Shown here: piece by piece, positions 52,817 through 61,157 of the stretch
Position numbering within the stretch: position 1 is the stretch's first letter
Layout: every line of letters begins with the position of its first letter
Assembly (NCBI GenBank): GCA_017468465.1
Contig: JAFUIN010000008.1
Coordinates: 1 to 64,000, forward strand
Direction of reading: 5' to 3'
Source of the DNA: Clostridia bacterium
Lineage (GTDB): Bacteria > Bacillota > Clostridia > UMGS1840
Length of the DNA: 64,000 nt
Position numbers and translations under genes: made by a program
The notes under the pieces: generated by a model
Told to the model about the DNA's origin: nothing
Databases searched by the model: none
The model's input: the letters and a program-made list of their open reading frames with translations, nothing else

Positions 52817-53232
52817 GAGTAATGTTTCTTTCCAAATCGGAAAATGAAAGTTTTTCCCGAGTTGCCGCTGCCTCGTTTATTTCTCCGCTTGACCCTACCG
52901 TTTCCGAGCTGGTAGAAATCAAAACCGCTGTATCCGAGGCTGTATCCAACGCCATTATCCACGGATATGACGGAACAATCGGAGTGGTAACACTGGAAAT
53001 GCGGATTCTGGATACCCGTACGGTAGAAATCACGGTTACTGACCAGGGGAAAGGGATCCCAGACATCGAAAAGGCAAAAGAGCCACTTTTCACAACCAAG
53101 CCGGATGAAGAACGTGCCGGAATGGGCTTTACTGTGATGGAAACCTTTATGGATTCTATGGAAATTGACTCTGCCCCTGATAAAGGAACCCGTATTATGA
53201 TGAAAAAAAGCTTAACAACCGACCTTACATAA
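52795..53232 (+). CDS. spoIIAB: Anti-sigma F factor and SpoIIAA kinase SpoIIAB
   Basis: The 145-residue GHKL serine kinase holds sigma F inactive before asymmetric division completes and phosphorylates SpoIIAA. N-box E48-AVSNAIIH, G1 box DQGKGIPD and G2 box RAGMGFTVM are intact. The site AAAGGAG lies inside the end of spoIIAA, giving coupled translation. Confidence 0.95.
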   Translation: MEIINEMRVMFLSKSENESFSRVAAASFISPLDPTVSELVEIKTAVSEAVSNAIIHGYDGTIGVVTLEMRILDTRTVEITVTDQGKGIPDIEKAKEPLFTTKPDEERAGMGFTVMETFMDSMEIDSAPDKGTRIMMKKSLTTDLT

Positions 53233-53274
53233 AAAAAGCATCCAACGTATCGGAAGCAGAGTGAGGTGACCGTC

Positions 53275-53994
53275 TTGTTTGATAAAAACAATGAGCTGAT
53301 ACAGCGGGCAAAGGTCGGTGACACAAAAGCAACTGACGAGCTTTTCTCCTTAAATATGGGGCTGGTGAAAAAAATCGCCATGAAATTTTTGAATCGGGGA
53401 ATCGAGTTAGATGACGCCATTCAAATCGGCTGCATCGGGTTGCAAAAAGCAATCCAAAAATTTGATTTTTCTTATGACGTGCAATTTTCCACCTATGCTG
53501 TACCCATGATTATGGGAGAAATCAAACGTTTTTTGCGGGATGACGGAACAATCAAAGTCTCCCGAACCATTAAAGAAAACGCTTACAAAATCAGTCTTTA
53601 TGTAGAAAATTATAAAAATCAGTTTTTCAGAGAACCAAAAATTACGGAAATCTCAGAGGCTGTTCATTTGCAACCCGAAGAAGTGGTAACCGCCCTCTCC
53701 TACTCCCCCGTTTGTGAATCTATTTATGCACCGATGGGCGATGACGGCTCTACCATGCTATTGGATAAACTGCCCTCAAAAGAAAACGAAGAGGAAAAAA
53801 TCATCGAAAATATGATGCTCCACGAACTTTTGGATAGGCTTCCCCAGCGGGAAAAAACCGTCATCAAAATGCGCTACTTTCAGGAAAAAACGCAAAGCGA
53901 GGTTGCAAAAGCTTTGAATATTTCACAGGTGCAGGTTTCCCGCATTGAGAAGAAAATAATTGAATCGTTACGAAAAAAATTGCAATGTATATAG
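53275..53994 (+). CDS. sigF: RNA polymerase sigma factor SigF
   Basis: The 239-residue sigma-70 family factor is the first forespore-specific sigma. Region 2 has DDAIQIGCIGLQKAIQKFD and the FSTYAVPMIMGEIKRFLRDDG core, region 3 follows, and region 4 ends QSEVAKALNISQVQVSRIEK (HTH). TTG 53275 sits 5 nt after GAGGTGA and is preferred; GTG 53266 (three residues longer) overlaps that ribosome site. Gene order spoIIAA-spoIIAB-sigF is the standard sporulation operon. Confidence 0.96.
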   Translation: MFDKNNELIQRAKVGDTKATDELFSLNMGLVKKIAMKFLNRGIELDDAIQIGCIGLQKAIQKFDFSYDVQFSTYAVPMIMGEIKRFLRDDGTIKVSRTIKENAYKISLYVENYKNQFFREPKITEISEAVHLQPEEVVTALSYSPVCESIYAPMGDDGSTMLLDKLPSKENEEEKIIENMMLHELLDRLPQREKTVIKMRYFQEKTQSEVAKALNISQVQVSRIEKKIIESLRKKLQCI

Positions 53995-54005
53995 CTTTAC
54001 AGCTG

Positions 54006-54082
54006 GAAAAACACCGAATATGGCTGCCATTTTGTATCTTTTCCCCTTGGATACATCATTTGGTCATATTCGGTGTTTTTTA
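54006..54082 (+). terminator. Large two-part hairpin after sigF
   Basis: AAAACACCGAATATG pairs with CATATTCGGTGTTTT (15 bp, T-run after), enclosing a second hairpin TGTATC / GATACA. The enclosed region of about 40 nt makes it larger than a simple terminator. Confidence 0.75.
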
Positions 54083-54099
54083 TCAATTTCATTAATGTT

Positions 54100-54338
54100 C
54101 CATGCCTATTTTGAAAAACTTGACGCTACATCAGCAGAAAATGGTTTCTTCGCTACATGCAATGCTACGACGAGCGGTGAGATTCACAGATTTCAACTCA
54201 TTTTCTTTTTCGTACATTTTGCGCAGAAAAAAAGATGCAGAACAGAGAAAGCGAACCTGCAAAGGGACTCCCGAAGTCGTACCGAGTGTACGACGAGCGG
54301 TGAGATTCACGAATTTCAACTCATTTTTCAAGCAATAA
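54100..54338 (+). repeat. Fragmented copy E of the structured intergenic element, with internal direct repeat
   Basis: TACGACGAGCGGTGAGATTC begins a 39-bp direct repeat at 54166-54204 and 54289-54327 (2 differences, 123 bp apart). Before the second copy, GATGCAGAA...CCCGAAG-TCGTAC-N5-GTACGA-CGAG reproduces the core (CCCGAAG, stem 3, CGAG) of copies B-D. Located between convergent sigF and rplL. Confidence 0.6.
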
Positions 54339-54339
54339 A

Positions 54340-54386
54340 AAATGAGGCTACCGTGCGAATATTACACAATAGCCCCACAATTTGCA
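54340..54386 (-). terminator. Terminator of rplJ-rplL
   Basis: On the minus strand GGGGCTATTGTG pairs with CACGGTAGCCTC through several G-U pairs, followed by ATTTTTT. Confidence 0.7.
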
Positions 54387-54403
54387 ATATAGTGTTTCTG
54401 AAA

Positions 54404-54781
54404 TTATTTCAGTTCTACAGTTGCGCCAGCGCCTTCTAATTTAGCTTTGATAGCTTCAGCATCATCTTTGGAAGCGCCTTCTTTAACTTTAGAGGGAACA
54501 CCTTCTACCATTTCTTTTGCTTCTTTTAAGCCTAAGCCGGTGATTTCTCTAACAACTTTGATAACATCCAGTTTTTTGTCGCCGAAAGAGGTCATAACAA
54601 CGTCAAATTCGGTTTTTTCTTCAGCAGCAGCACCTGCAGCAGCACCGCCAGCAGCAACTACTACTGCACCAGCAGCAGCGCTTACGCCAAATTCTTCTTC
54701 TAAAGCAGAAACTAAGTCAGCCAGTTCCAGCACGGTTAATTCTTTAACTTCTTCAATTAATTTAGTAATTTTTTCGCTCAT
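54404..54781 (-). CDS. rplL: 50S ribosomal protein L7/L12
   Basis: The 125-residue stalk protein recruits translation GTPases. The N-terminal dimer domain (1-35), an Ala/Gly-rich hinge (about 36-52) and the C-terminal domain with [20 protein letters not shown] and [15 protein letters not shown] are visible. The ATG at 54781 follows GGAGGAAAT; the longer open frame is rejected. The gene is cotranscribed with rplJ. Confidence 0.97.
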   Translation of the reverse strand: MSEKITKLIEEVKELTVLELADLVSALEEEFGVSAAAGAVVVAAGGAAAGAAAEEKTEFDVVMTSFGDKKLDVIKVVREITGLGLKEAKEMVEGVPSKVKEGASKDDAEAIKAKLEGAGATVELK

Positions 54782-54842
54782 TTTTATTTCCTCCATTTTC
54801 TGTGCATGATGCACCTATTTTTAGATGAACGTCAGGCAGCAA

Positions 54843-55349
54843 TTACGCTTCCTGTCCTTCTTTTTGTTCTTTGATCTGGTTGATAACTCTTGCAAATGCA
54901 GAAATCGGAGCTTTCAAGCCGCCGAATGCTTTTGCCAGTAAAGTTTCTTTGGACGGTAATTTTGCGATTTTTTCGATTTCCGCCTGTTCCAGCATTTTGC
55001 CTTCAAAGAAACCTGTTTTGATTTCTAATTTTTTGTTTTTTTCGATGAATTCGCTAACAATACGAATGGGAGCGATGGGATCATCAATACCAATTGCTAA
55101 TGCGGTGGGGCCTTCTAAGTAAGGGCACAGACCAGCTAAATCGGTATCTTTTACAGCAAAGTTTAATAAAGTGTTTTTTACAACGCTGTATTCAACATTT
55201 GCTTCTCTCATCTGTTTACGCAGTGCAGTGTCTTCTTCTACGGTGATACCGCAGTAGTTAACCAAAACACCGGAGTTTGCTCTATTCATTTTTTCAGCTA
55301 ATTCAACAACAACCTGCTGTTTTGCTTTTAATACTTTGTTACTTGGCAT
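54843..55349 (-). CDS. rplJ: 50S ribosomal protein L10
   Basis: The 168-residue base of the L7/L12 stalk. NYCGITVEEDTALRKQMREA and the NTLLNFAV segment mark the rRNA-binding domain; the C-terminal helix carries the L12 dimers. It represses its own mRNA through the leader upstream. The site GGAGGTG is strong. Confidence 0.96.
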   Translation of the reverse strand: MPSNKVLKAKQQVVVELAEKMNRANSGVLVNYCGITVEEDTALRKQMREANVEYSVVKNTLLNFAVKDTDLAGLCPYLEGPTALAIGIDDPIAPIRIVSEFIEKNKKLEIKTGFFEGKMLEQAEIEKIAKLPSKETLLAKAFGGLKAPISAFARVINQIKEQKEGQEA

Positions 55350-55370
55350 TTCTATACACCTCCATCTACC

Positions 55371-55411
55371 AAAAAAATAACTGTCCTCACAAAGACAAAA
55401 TGAGGACAGTT
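55371..55411 (-). terminator. Attenuator hairpin in the L10 leader
   Basis: On the minus strand AACTGTCCTCA pairs with TGAGGACAGTT, followed by a T7 run, 20 nt before the rplJ ribosome site. Read-through is expected to depend on L10/L12 levels. Confidence 0.8.
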
Positions 55412-55510
55412 GAAATAAAATACGTTATTATATAACAATTTTAATCGTCTTCCTCGATAGGCAAAATTTAAGGCTCAAAGACGCGCCGCCTATTGTCTTT
55501 GGAATAAACC
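55412..55510 (-). ncRNA. Ribosomal protein L10 leader
   Basis: On the minus strand the leader holds CCAAAGACAATAGGCGG, a long helix, GCCTTAAATTTTGCCTA and GAGGAAGACG, the conserved blocks of the Bacillota L10 leader as I know it (Rfam family L10_leader). It binds L10-L12 and controls the attenuator just downstream. Confidence 0.85.
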
Positions 55511-55518
55511 TTGATAAT

Positions 55519-55547
55519 TATAGCATAGCTGCCACAACTTGTCAAGG
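55519..55547 (-). promoter_or_regulatory. Promoter of rplJ-rplL
   Basis: Minus strand TTGACA (55542-55547), 17-nt spacer, TATAAT (55519-55524) with TG one base upstream. Confidence 0.93.
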
Positions 55548-55574
55548 GAAAAATATAAAATTTTTCAAATTTAA

Positions 55575-56270
55575 TTAGTCAGACAATTTGGACTGGTTGA
55601 TTTTTACACCGGGGCCCATGGTAGAAGCAATGGAAACGCTTCTTAAATACTGACCTTTTGCAGCTGCCGGTTTTGCTTTGATAACAGCACCCATCAGTGC
55701 GTTAAAGTTTTCCAGCAGTTTTTCTGCACCGAAGGAAACTTTACCAATCGGGCAGTGGATGATGTTGGTTTTATCCAAACGGTATTCAATTTTACCGCTC
55801 TTGATATCAGCGATTGCTTTTGCAACGTCCATGGTAACGGTGCCGGCTTTCGGGTTGGGCATTAAGCCTTTGGGACCTAACACTTTACCAAGTCTACCAA
55901 CAACGCCCATCATGTCGGGGGTTGCAACAACAACGTCAAATTCAAACCAGTTTTCACCCTGGATTTTGGTAACCAGTTCTTCTGCACCAACGTAATCAGC
56001 ACCAGCAGCTTCTGCTTCTGCTAATTTGTCGCCTTTTGCAAATACTAAAACTCTAACAGTTTTACCGGTACCATGGGGCAGAATAACCGCACCTCTAACC
56101 TGCTGGTCAGCGTGTCTGGAGTCTACACCCAGTTTTACATGCAGTTCAACGGTTTCGTCAAACTTTGCTTTTGCTGCTTTGCAAACCAATTCCATTGCTT
56201 CCTGAGAATCATAGAGTTTGGTTCTGTCAATCAGTTTCGCAGCATCCTGATATTTTTTTCCTCTAAACAT
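55575..56270 (-). CDS. rplA: 50S ribosomal protein L1
   Basis: The 231-residue protein of the L1 stalk that moves deacylated tRNA out of the E site. [22 protein letters not shown] is the family signature, with [18 protein letters not shown] near the N-terminus. The site CAGGAGGAT is strong. It follows rplK in the secE-nusG-rplK-rplA transcript; the rplJ promoter begins in the gap downstream. Confidence 0.97.
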   Translation of the reverse strand: MFRGKKYQDAAKLIDRTKLYDSQEAMELVCKAAKAKFDETVELHVKLGVDSRHADQQVRGAVILPHGTGKTVRVLVFAKGDKLAEAEAAGADYVGAEELVTKIQGENWFEFDVVVATPDMMGVVGRLGKVLGPKGLMPNPKAGTVTMDVAKAIADIKSGKIEYRLDKTNIIHCPIGKVSFGAEKLLENFNALMGAVIKAKPAAAKGQYLRSVSIASTMGPGVKINQSKLSD

Positions 56271-56378
56271 AATTTATCCTCCTGTGGTTAAAATGAAAGT
56301 CCGAAAAATAGAGATTTCTCTGTTTTTCGGTTTGCGAGATTTAATAAATCTCTCCCACTTTGAAAAGAATCTACTGAA

Positions 56379-56804
56379 TTATTCACTAACAGTGATTCCC
56401 ATACTGCGGGCAGTACCTGCGATCATGCTCATTGCTGCTTCAACAGAACCTGCATTTAAGTCAGGCATTTTCTGTTCTGCAATTTTCTGCAGATCTGCTT
56501 TGGAAATCGTTGCAACTTTGGTTTTGTTCGGAACTCCGGAACCGCTTTCGATTTTGCAAGCTTTTTTCAAAAGTACTGCTGCCGGCGGAGTTTTGGTGAT
56601 GAAAGAGAAAGAACGGTCTGCATATACAGTGATAACAACCGGGATAACTAACCCCATATCGTTCTTGGTTCTTTCGTTGAATTCTTTTGTGAATTGCATA
56701 ATGTTTACACCGTGCTGACCTAATGCAGGACCAACCGGCGGTGCGGGTGTTGCCTTACCTGCTTCGATCTGAAGTTTGATAAAGCCTACAACCTTCTGTG
56801 CCAT
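56379..56804 (-). CDS. rplK: 50S ribosomal protein L11
   Basis: The 141-residue protein of the GTPase-associated centre. The N-terminal [20 protein letters not shown] proline-rich signature and [20 protein letters not shown] helix are present. ATG 56804 follows AGGAGGTG; the upstream extension to 56891 is spurious. Confidence 0.97.
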   Translation of the reverse strand: MAQKVVGFIKLQIEAGKATPAPPVGPALGQHGVNIMQFTKEFNERTKNDMGLVIPVVITVYADRSFSFITKTPPAAVLLKKACKIESGSGVPNKTKVATISKADLQKIAEQKMPDLNAGSVEAAMSMIAGTARSMGITVSE

Positions 56805-56942
56805 AAGAACACCTCCTATTAAGAAAAAATGTGGTAATGATGCGGGATCCGAAAAACTTTTTCTAAAAAGCCTTTCAACCCTCCCACGCAAAGTGATTTA
56901 CTTTGCTGTATCTAAGTGCACCTTTGTGCGCTTATTCAAAAA

Positions 56943-57461
56943 TTAGTCGACTTTTTCTGCCTGTCCGAATTCGAATTCTACAGGAGTTTCACGGCCGAGC
57001 ATAGATACCATAACGGTAAATTTCTCTTCTGCCATGTTGATGGACTGCACCACACCGATAAAGCCCTCGAAGGAGCCTTCGGTAATGCGAACATCGTCTC
57101 CGACTTCGAAATCCAACTCAATTACCCTCTGTTCCAGCTCCATGCTGATGATTTCATCTTCGGTGAGCGGAACCGGCTTGGACCCTGGGCCGACAAACCC
57201 GGTAACACCTCTGGTATTTCTAACGATATACCAGGTGTCATTGTCCATTGTCATTTTGAGGAAAAGGTAACCGGGAAATTTCTTCCGCTTGATTACTTTT
57301 TTCACATCATCTTTTATTTCAACTACTTCTTCTTCCGGAAACTTGATTTCCACAATGTTGTTTTGCAAGCCTCTGTTTTCAACCATCTTTTCCAGATTGG
57401 TTTTTACTTTGTTTTCATAACCGGAAAAAGTGTGGACGACATACCATTTTGCAGTTTCCAT
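56943..57461 (-). CDS. nusG: Transcription termination/antitermination factor NusG
   Basis: The 172-residue factor binds RNA polymerase. N-terminal NGN domain (KWYVVHTFSGYENKV at the start; FPGYLFLKMTMDNDTWYIVR core) and C-terminal KOW domain (VGDDVRITEGSFEGFIGVV) are complete. Confidence 0.97.
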   Translation of the reverse strand: METAKWYVVHTFSGYENKVKTNLEKMVENRGLQNNIVEIKFPEEEVVEIKDDVKKVIKRKKFPGYLFLKMTMDNDTWYIVRNTRGVTGFVGPGSKPVPLTEDEIISMELEQRVIELDFEVGDDVRITEGSFEGFIGVVQSINMAEEKFTVMVSMLGRETPVEFEFGQAEKVD

Positions 57462-57484
57462 AAAATTGCTGCCGCCTCCCTTAC

Positions 57485-57682
57485 TTATTTAATAAACAGG
57501 TTCAGAATTGCTCCAAAAGCAGTATCCAATAAGAAGATAAATAAACCAACAACAACTACAGAAATAATAACAGTTGAAGTGTTATTCACAATCTGTTTGA
57601 ATGTCGGCCATGTAATTTTTTTGAATTCAGATTTAATGCCTCTGAAATATTTTGCGATTGCATTTTCTTTCTTTTCAGCCAT
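57485..57682 (-). CDS. secE: Preprotein translocase subunit SecE
   Basis: The 65-residue single-span SecE has the amphipathic segment YFRGIKSEFKKITWPT and one membrane helix (about 40-60). Located between rpmG and nusG as in most Bacillota. Confidence 0.94.
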   Translation of the reverse strand: MAEKKENAIAKYFRGIKSEFKKITWPTFKQIVNNTSTVIISVVVVGLFIFLLDTAFGAILNLFIK

Positions 57683-57803
57683 GATTCACTCATTCCTTTC
57701 CAAAAGCAAATGAAATGCTTTTTCTAATGTAAGGCTAAACCAATAACCTTAAAAGAACGCTCGCTGCATAGTGCAGAAACCCTCCCTGCAAACATGCACC
57801 GAA

Positions 57804-57953
57804 TTATTTTGTTTCTTTGTGCAGAGTATGTTTTCTGCAGAATCTGCAATATTTGTTCATTTCCAGTCTGTCCGGATCGTTCTTTTTGTTTTTCATAGTG
57901 TCATAGTTTCTCTGTTTGCATTCGGTACAAGCTAAAGTAATTTTTACTCTCAT
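57804..57953 (-). CDS. rpmG: 50S ribosomal protein L33
   Basis: A 49-residue protein beginning [17 protein letters not shown], with two zinc-type CxxC pairs (CTEC, CRFC) and ending HTLHKETK. Too short for simple ORF cut-offs. The site GGAGGTGTG precedes ATG 57953. First gene of the secE-nusG-rplK-rplA transcript. Confidence 0.95.
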   Translation of the reverse strand: MRVKITLACTECKQRNYDTMKNKKNDPDRLEMNKYCRFCRKHTLHKETK

Positions 57954-58110
57954 TGTTACACACCTCCGCCAAAAATATATTTTGAATTCTTTTACTGATT
58001 TATTTGCCCGAAAATGCGGATTTTCTGCACTTTTCGCTAAGCTTTTTTACTTCCTTATGCAACCTATTTTTTTGCACAAAAAAATAACGCCTAAACTAAG
58101 GGCATTACAT

Positions 58111-58139
58111 AGTATAACATACTCCGCAATTTTTGTCAA
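58111..58139 (-). promoter_or_regulatory. Promoter of rpmG-secE-nusG-rplK-rplA
   Basis: Minus strand TTGACA (58134-58139), 17-nt spacer, TATACT (58111-58116), TG before the -10. A leader of about 150 nt separates it from rpmG; I see no recognised riboswitch in it. Confidence 0.9.
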
Positions 58140-58250
58140 TACTTTTTTCAAACTTTTTTCTTTTCTGCCAAATATCGCTATTTTATATACAATTATATAT
58201 AAAGGGATAACTTTTTGCCAAGACAGCAGAAACTTTTCTTTGTCTTGACA

Positions 58251-58292
58251 AAAAAACAGCCCGACTTTTTGTTTGCCAAAAAGCCGGGCTGT
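58251..58292 (-). terminator. Terminator of secG
   Basis: On the minus strand ACAGCCCGGCTTTTTG pairs with CAAAAAGTCGGGCTGT, followed by a T7 run. Confidence 0.9.
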
Positions 58293-58304
58293 AACAGGCA
58301 TAAA

Positions 58305-58691
58305 TTATTCTGCAGTGGGTGCATCGGGTTCGTCCGGAGTGTCAACATCTACAACCGGAGTGTCGCCAGTTTCTCCGCCTTCAGCCGGAACAGTATCGGT
58401 AAGCGGAATGGTGGTAGCATCGTATTCTACATCATTTGCAGCTTGTTCCTTGGTAACCAAAAAGCTCAGCACGATAGAAGAAATCAAAAACAGAACTGCT
58501 ACAATAGAGGTCCATTTTTTCAGTTTTGCATCTAAGGTTCTGCCTTTGTTTTTACCAAAGAAGGTTTCTGCACCGCCGGCAATGCTTCCGGATAAACCGG
58601 TCTGATTACCGCTCTGGAATAAAACAACTACAACCAATATTAAAGATAAAATAATCTGTACAACTAAAGTTGCGATGATAAGTCCGCTCAT
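58305..58691 (-). CDS. secG: Preprotein translocase subunit SecG with acidic tail
   Basis: The 128-residue auxiliary SecYEG subunit has two membrane helices (about 3-23 and 60-80) joined by the conserved GLSGSIAGGAETFFGKNKGR loop. After helix 2, about 45 residues rich in Asp, Glu, Thr, Pro and Val form a tail that ordinary SecG (about 75 residues) lacks. ATG 58691 gives proper spacing from AAGGGAG; the ATG at 58697 is too close. Confidence 0.93.
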   Translation of the reverse strand: MSGLIIATLVVQIILSLILVVVVLFQSGNQTGLSGSIAGGAETFFGKNKGRTLDAKLKKWTSIVAVLFLISSIVLSFLVTKEQAANDVEYDATTIPLTDTVPAEGGETGDTPVVDVDTPDEPDAPTAE

Positions 58692-58797
58692 GTTCATAAC
58701 TCCCTTGTTTCATTTAGTATTTTAATTTCGATATGTATCGGCAATATCGCCGATAAAAATAGGCAGAATTCTACCCTTTGTTTTATATCACTAATGA

Positions 58798-58826
58798 ATG
58801 ATACCACAGTTTTCTGAAAAAATCAA
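58798..58826 (-). promoter_or_regulatory. Promoter of secG
   Basis: Minus strand TTGATT (58821-58826), 17-nt spacer, TATCAT (58798-58803). The leader contains a small ATCGGC / GCCGAT hairpin near 58737-58754. Confidence 0.7.
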
Positions 58827-58864
58827 GTGAATTATGAAAAAAAATTAAAAATTTTCAAAAAAAC

Positions 58865-58893
58865 TTGACACACCCCAGTTTTTTTGTTATAAT
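58865..58893 (+). promoter_or_regulatory. Promoter of tRNA-Leu(GAG)
   Basis: TTGACA (58865-58870), 17-nt spacer, TATAAT (58888-58893), about 40 nt before the tRNA. Confidence 0.93.
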
Positions 58894-58936
58894 TACCATT
58901 GTTCTTTGAAAGGACCACTTAATTTATATTGAATAT

Positions 58937-59023
58937 GCAGCTGTGGCGGAATCGGCAGACGCGCTACTTTGAGGGGGTAGTGAGAACACTCTCGTATGGG
59001 TTCAAGTCCCATCAGCTGCACCA
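58937..59023 (+). tRNA. tRNA-Leu (GAG)
   Basis: An 87-nt class II tRNA with encoded CCA: acceptor GCAGCTG / CAGCTGC, anticodon stem CTACT / GGTAG with loop TTGAGGG (GAG), a long variable arm and T-loop TTCAAGT. Confidence 0.93.
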
Positions 59024-59028
59024 AAAAA

Positions 59029-59068
59029 GAAACCTCTTAAGTCTACCACGACTTGAGAGGTTTTTTCT
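59029..59068 (+). terminator. Terminator of tRNA-Leu(GAG)
   Basis: AACCTCTTAAGTC / GACTTGAGAGGTT (one mismatch) followed by TTTT. Confidence 0.88.
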
Positions 59069-59069
59069 T

Positions 59070-59497
59070 GCATTTTGGGCTAAAATACCGAAAATCAAGG
59101 AAATATTATGCAAAAATAGCGTCAGAGAGGCAAAATACACCTTTCCGGCGCTATTTTTTTGTGAAAAATCCTGTTATTTTTGTATTTTCTTTACTTCTGC
59201 ATAGAAAATACAAAAGGCTGTGAGTATTGAACTTGTAAAAATTTACGCATCAAATTGCTTTTCTTTGTAGCAGCAAAGACCGCGCAAAAGTGCTGTCTTT
59301 GTTGGAGCTTTATCCTAAAAACCTTAATTTTAAGCCATTCTTTTAAATCTGTATATAAAAATATTTAGACATTCGAGTCTGGTACGTGAAACTTGTTTCG
59401 ATATGTAATCGCTAACTTTCGTTTTGTTGATATTATTGATAATTTTGATATCTTTTTTGAAATTAAGTCGTGAAAATTTGATTTTTATTGAGAAAAC
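59070..59497. other. AT-rich gap upstream of the accessory island
   Basis: No gene seen. It contains a terminator-like hairpin (AAATAGCG ... CGCTATTT, 59112-59160), a GCAAAGAC / GTCTTTG hairpin (59273-59304), and the left repeats ATTTACGCATCAAATTGC (59241-59258) and AAAGACCGCGCAAA (59275-59288) that recur at the other side of the island. Confidence 0.6.
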
Positions 59498-59526
59498 TTG
59501 AAAAATGAAAATATATGTGTTATAAT
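59498..59526 (+). promoter_or_regulatory. Promoter of the stalk-domain gene
   Basis: TTGAAA (59498-59503), 17-nt spacer, TATAAT (59521-59526). Confidence 0.88.
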
Positions 59527-59582
59527 GTATGTTAGATTACAGTAAATAAGCACACAATATACCAAATAAAGGAGCGAATGAC

Positions 59583-60935
59583 ATGAAAAAGATATTATCA
59601 ACTCTGCTTGCCATTATTATGTTAATGAGTTCTTTTTGCATGGTAGCCAGCGCAGATACAGAAATAGACATTTTTATTGATGGAATAAAGTTGCAATGCG
59701 ACAAAGCACCATACATAGAAAACGGACGCACAATGGTACCAATGCGAAAAATTTTCGAGAGCTTAAATTCAACAGTTGAATGGGAAGGCAGTACACAAAC
59801 GATTACGGCTACCAAAGGTGACACACAAATCGTTCTTCAAATAGGACGGCCAACATTATATAAGAACGGTGTTGCAGAGACACTAGATGTTTCTCCGATA
59901 ATAAAGGAAGGATCAACATTCGTGCCGGCAAGAGCTGTTGCTCAAGCGTTAGGCACAAAGGTAGATTGGTTTGGTGAATCATCGACAGTGTTTATTGCGT
60001 CAAAAGACACAAACGTGATAAAAGACTTTCCAGCGATAATACTTCCAGACTGGAACGGATTAGAGGTTGTTGAGGACCCGTATGGTGGCGATTATTCCTA
60101 CGCAATTTATAGCGGTAAGGACGAAATGGTGGATGAGAACGTTCCTAAAAAAATTGTTACTGTTATTGAAGATTGGTTTGATACATTAGAATATAACGGT
60201 TGGGTGAAATCCGAGCCAGAAGATTCATATCACTATATGGACTATGATTTCTTAGTGAATGAAAAGTCAGACATTTTATACGGATTCAAATTTTACCTTG
60301 GCGTTTCTTCTTATGGTTGGAATCATGCGTACTATAGCTTCAAAATCCAGCCGGTATATTATAGAATCATATATAAAAATAATGGTGAATATATGAAGGC
60401 TTTGTTTGATGATATTGATGATTACGTATATTTCGGAAGTGAGTGGCAATTATCAGATTATGAAAAAATAACCATATATGATTCTAACAACAACACGAAA
60501 ACATTATATGAATACGAAGCAGCGCCGCTGTTAGGTGCTGGATGGTCAACCGAACCTCATATGGTTACAATGTACGCCCCAGACGGAAGGATGATAACCG
60601 TGGGTGTTCAAGAAGTAGCAGCTTACCAGAATGTGGGCTGGTACACAGAACCGGTAGTTACGATGTATGCGCCTGATGGAAGAACAATTGTGATTTTGCA
60701 ATCCGAAGCGGCAGCATATAGAAATGTCGGTTGGTATGATACACAGTATGAGGCCGAAGAAGCAAACAGACCGAAACCGAGTCAATCTGAGTCGTATAAT
60801 CCTTCGGCGGATGGATACTACTATAGGACACCAACAGGAAAGAAGTACCATTTAGACCCGAATTGCGGAGGCGAAAATAGTTATAGAACAACGAACATAT
60901 CTGGACTTTCACCGTGCTCCAAATGTGCTAAGTAA
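59583..60935 (+). CDS. Secreted copper-amine-oxidase stalk-domain protein with C-terminal Cys/His motif
   Basis: A 450-residue exported protein. Signal peptide (1-24, ending VASA), then a copper amine oxidase N-terminal-type stalk domain (about 30-145: MVPMRKIFESLNSTVEW, STFVPARAVAQALG), an acidic tyrosine-rich central domain with no family I recognise, two imperfect repeats of MYAPDGR-(M/T)I...EAAAY-(Q/R)NVGWY (about 345-405), and a C-terminal YHLDPNCGG...PCSKC motif that looks metal-binding. The gene has more AT and a different codon style from the core genes. Strong site AAAGGAGCG. Function unknown; surface or wall association is likely. Confidence 0.85.
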   Translation: MKKILSTLLAIIMLMSSFCMVASADTEIDIFIDGIKLQCDKAPYIENGRTMVPMRKIFESLNSTVEWEGSTQTITATKGDTQIVLQIGRPTLYKNGVAETLDVSPIIKEGSTFVPARAVAQALGTKVDWFGESSTVFIASKDTNVIKDFPAIILPDWNGLEVVEDPYGGDYSYAIYSGKDEMVDENVPKKIVTVIEDWFDTLEYNGWVKSEPEDSYHYMDYDFLVNEKSDILYGFKFYLGVSSYGWNHAYYSFKIQPVYYRIIYKNNGEYMKALFDDIDDYVYFGSEWQLSDYEKITIYDSNNNTKTLYEYEAAPLLGAGWSTEPHMVTMYAPDGRMITVGVQEVAAYQNVGWYTEPVVTMYAPDGRTIVILQSEAAAYRNVGWYDTQYEAEEANRPKPSQSESYNPSADGYYYRTPTGKKYHLDPNCGGENSYRTTNISGLSPCSKCAK

Positions 60936-60955
60936 AGTGTTTTAGGAGGTATAGA

Positions 60956-61156
60956 ATGAAGTTTGGATTAAGAACACCGTCGCTTAAACGGTCATTAAAA
61001 GCACGTACTACCGGTCGAGCGAAGAAGGCAGTGAAGAAAGCCTTGCTACCTGGTTATGGCAGAAAAGGAGCTGGCTGGGTAAAAAATCCTAAGAAGGCGG
61101 CATACAATAAGGTGTATAAGAAAACGTCGTTTAGCATATGGGATTTGTTCAAATAG
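60956..61156 (+). CDS. Small basic protein of unknown function
   Basis: A 66-residue, strongly basic protein (about a third Lys/Arg) beginning MKFGLRTPSLKRSLKARTTG and ending KTSFSIWDLFK. The site TTAGGAGGT is strong, so it is very likely translated. I have the impression of similar small proteins in Clostridia accessory regions but cannot name a family. It lies 20 nt after the stalk-domain gene and is probably co-transcribed. Confidence 0.75.
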   Translation: MKFGLRTPSLKRSLKARTTGRAKKAVKKALLPGYGRKGAGWVKNPKKAAYNKVYKKTSFSIWDLFK

Positions 61157-61157
61157 G

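Noticed and set aside
57683-57803. tRNA between secE and rpmG, as in some relatives
   Set aside because: No cloverleaf or CCA end; only a short CTGCA palindrome.
58929-59204. A 91-codon frame over the tRNA-Leu(GAG) gene
   Set aside because: It translates the tRNA and its terminator; no ribosome site.
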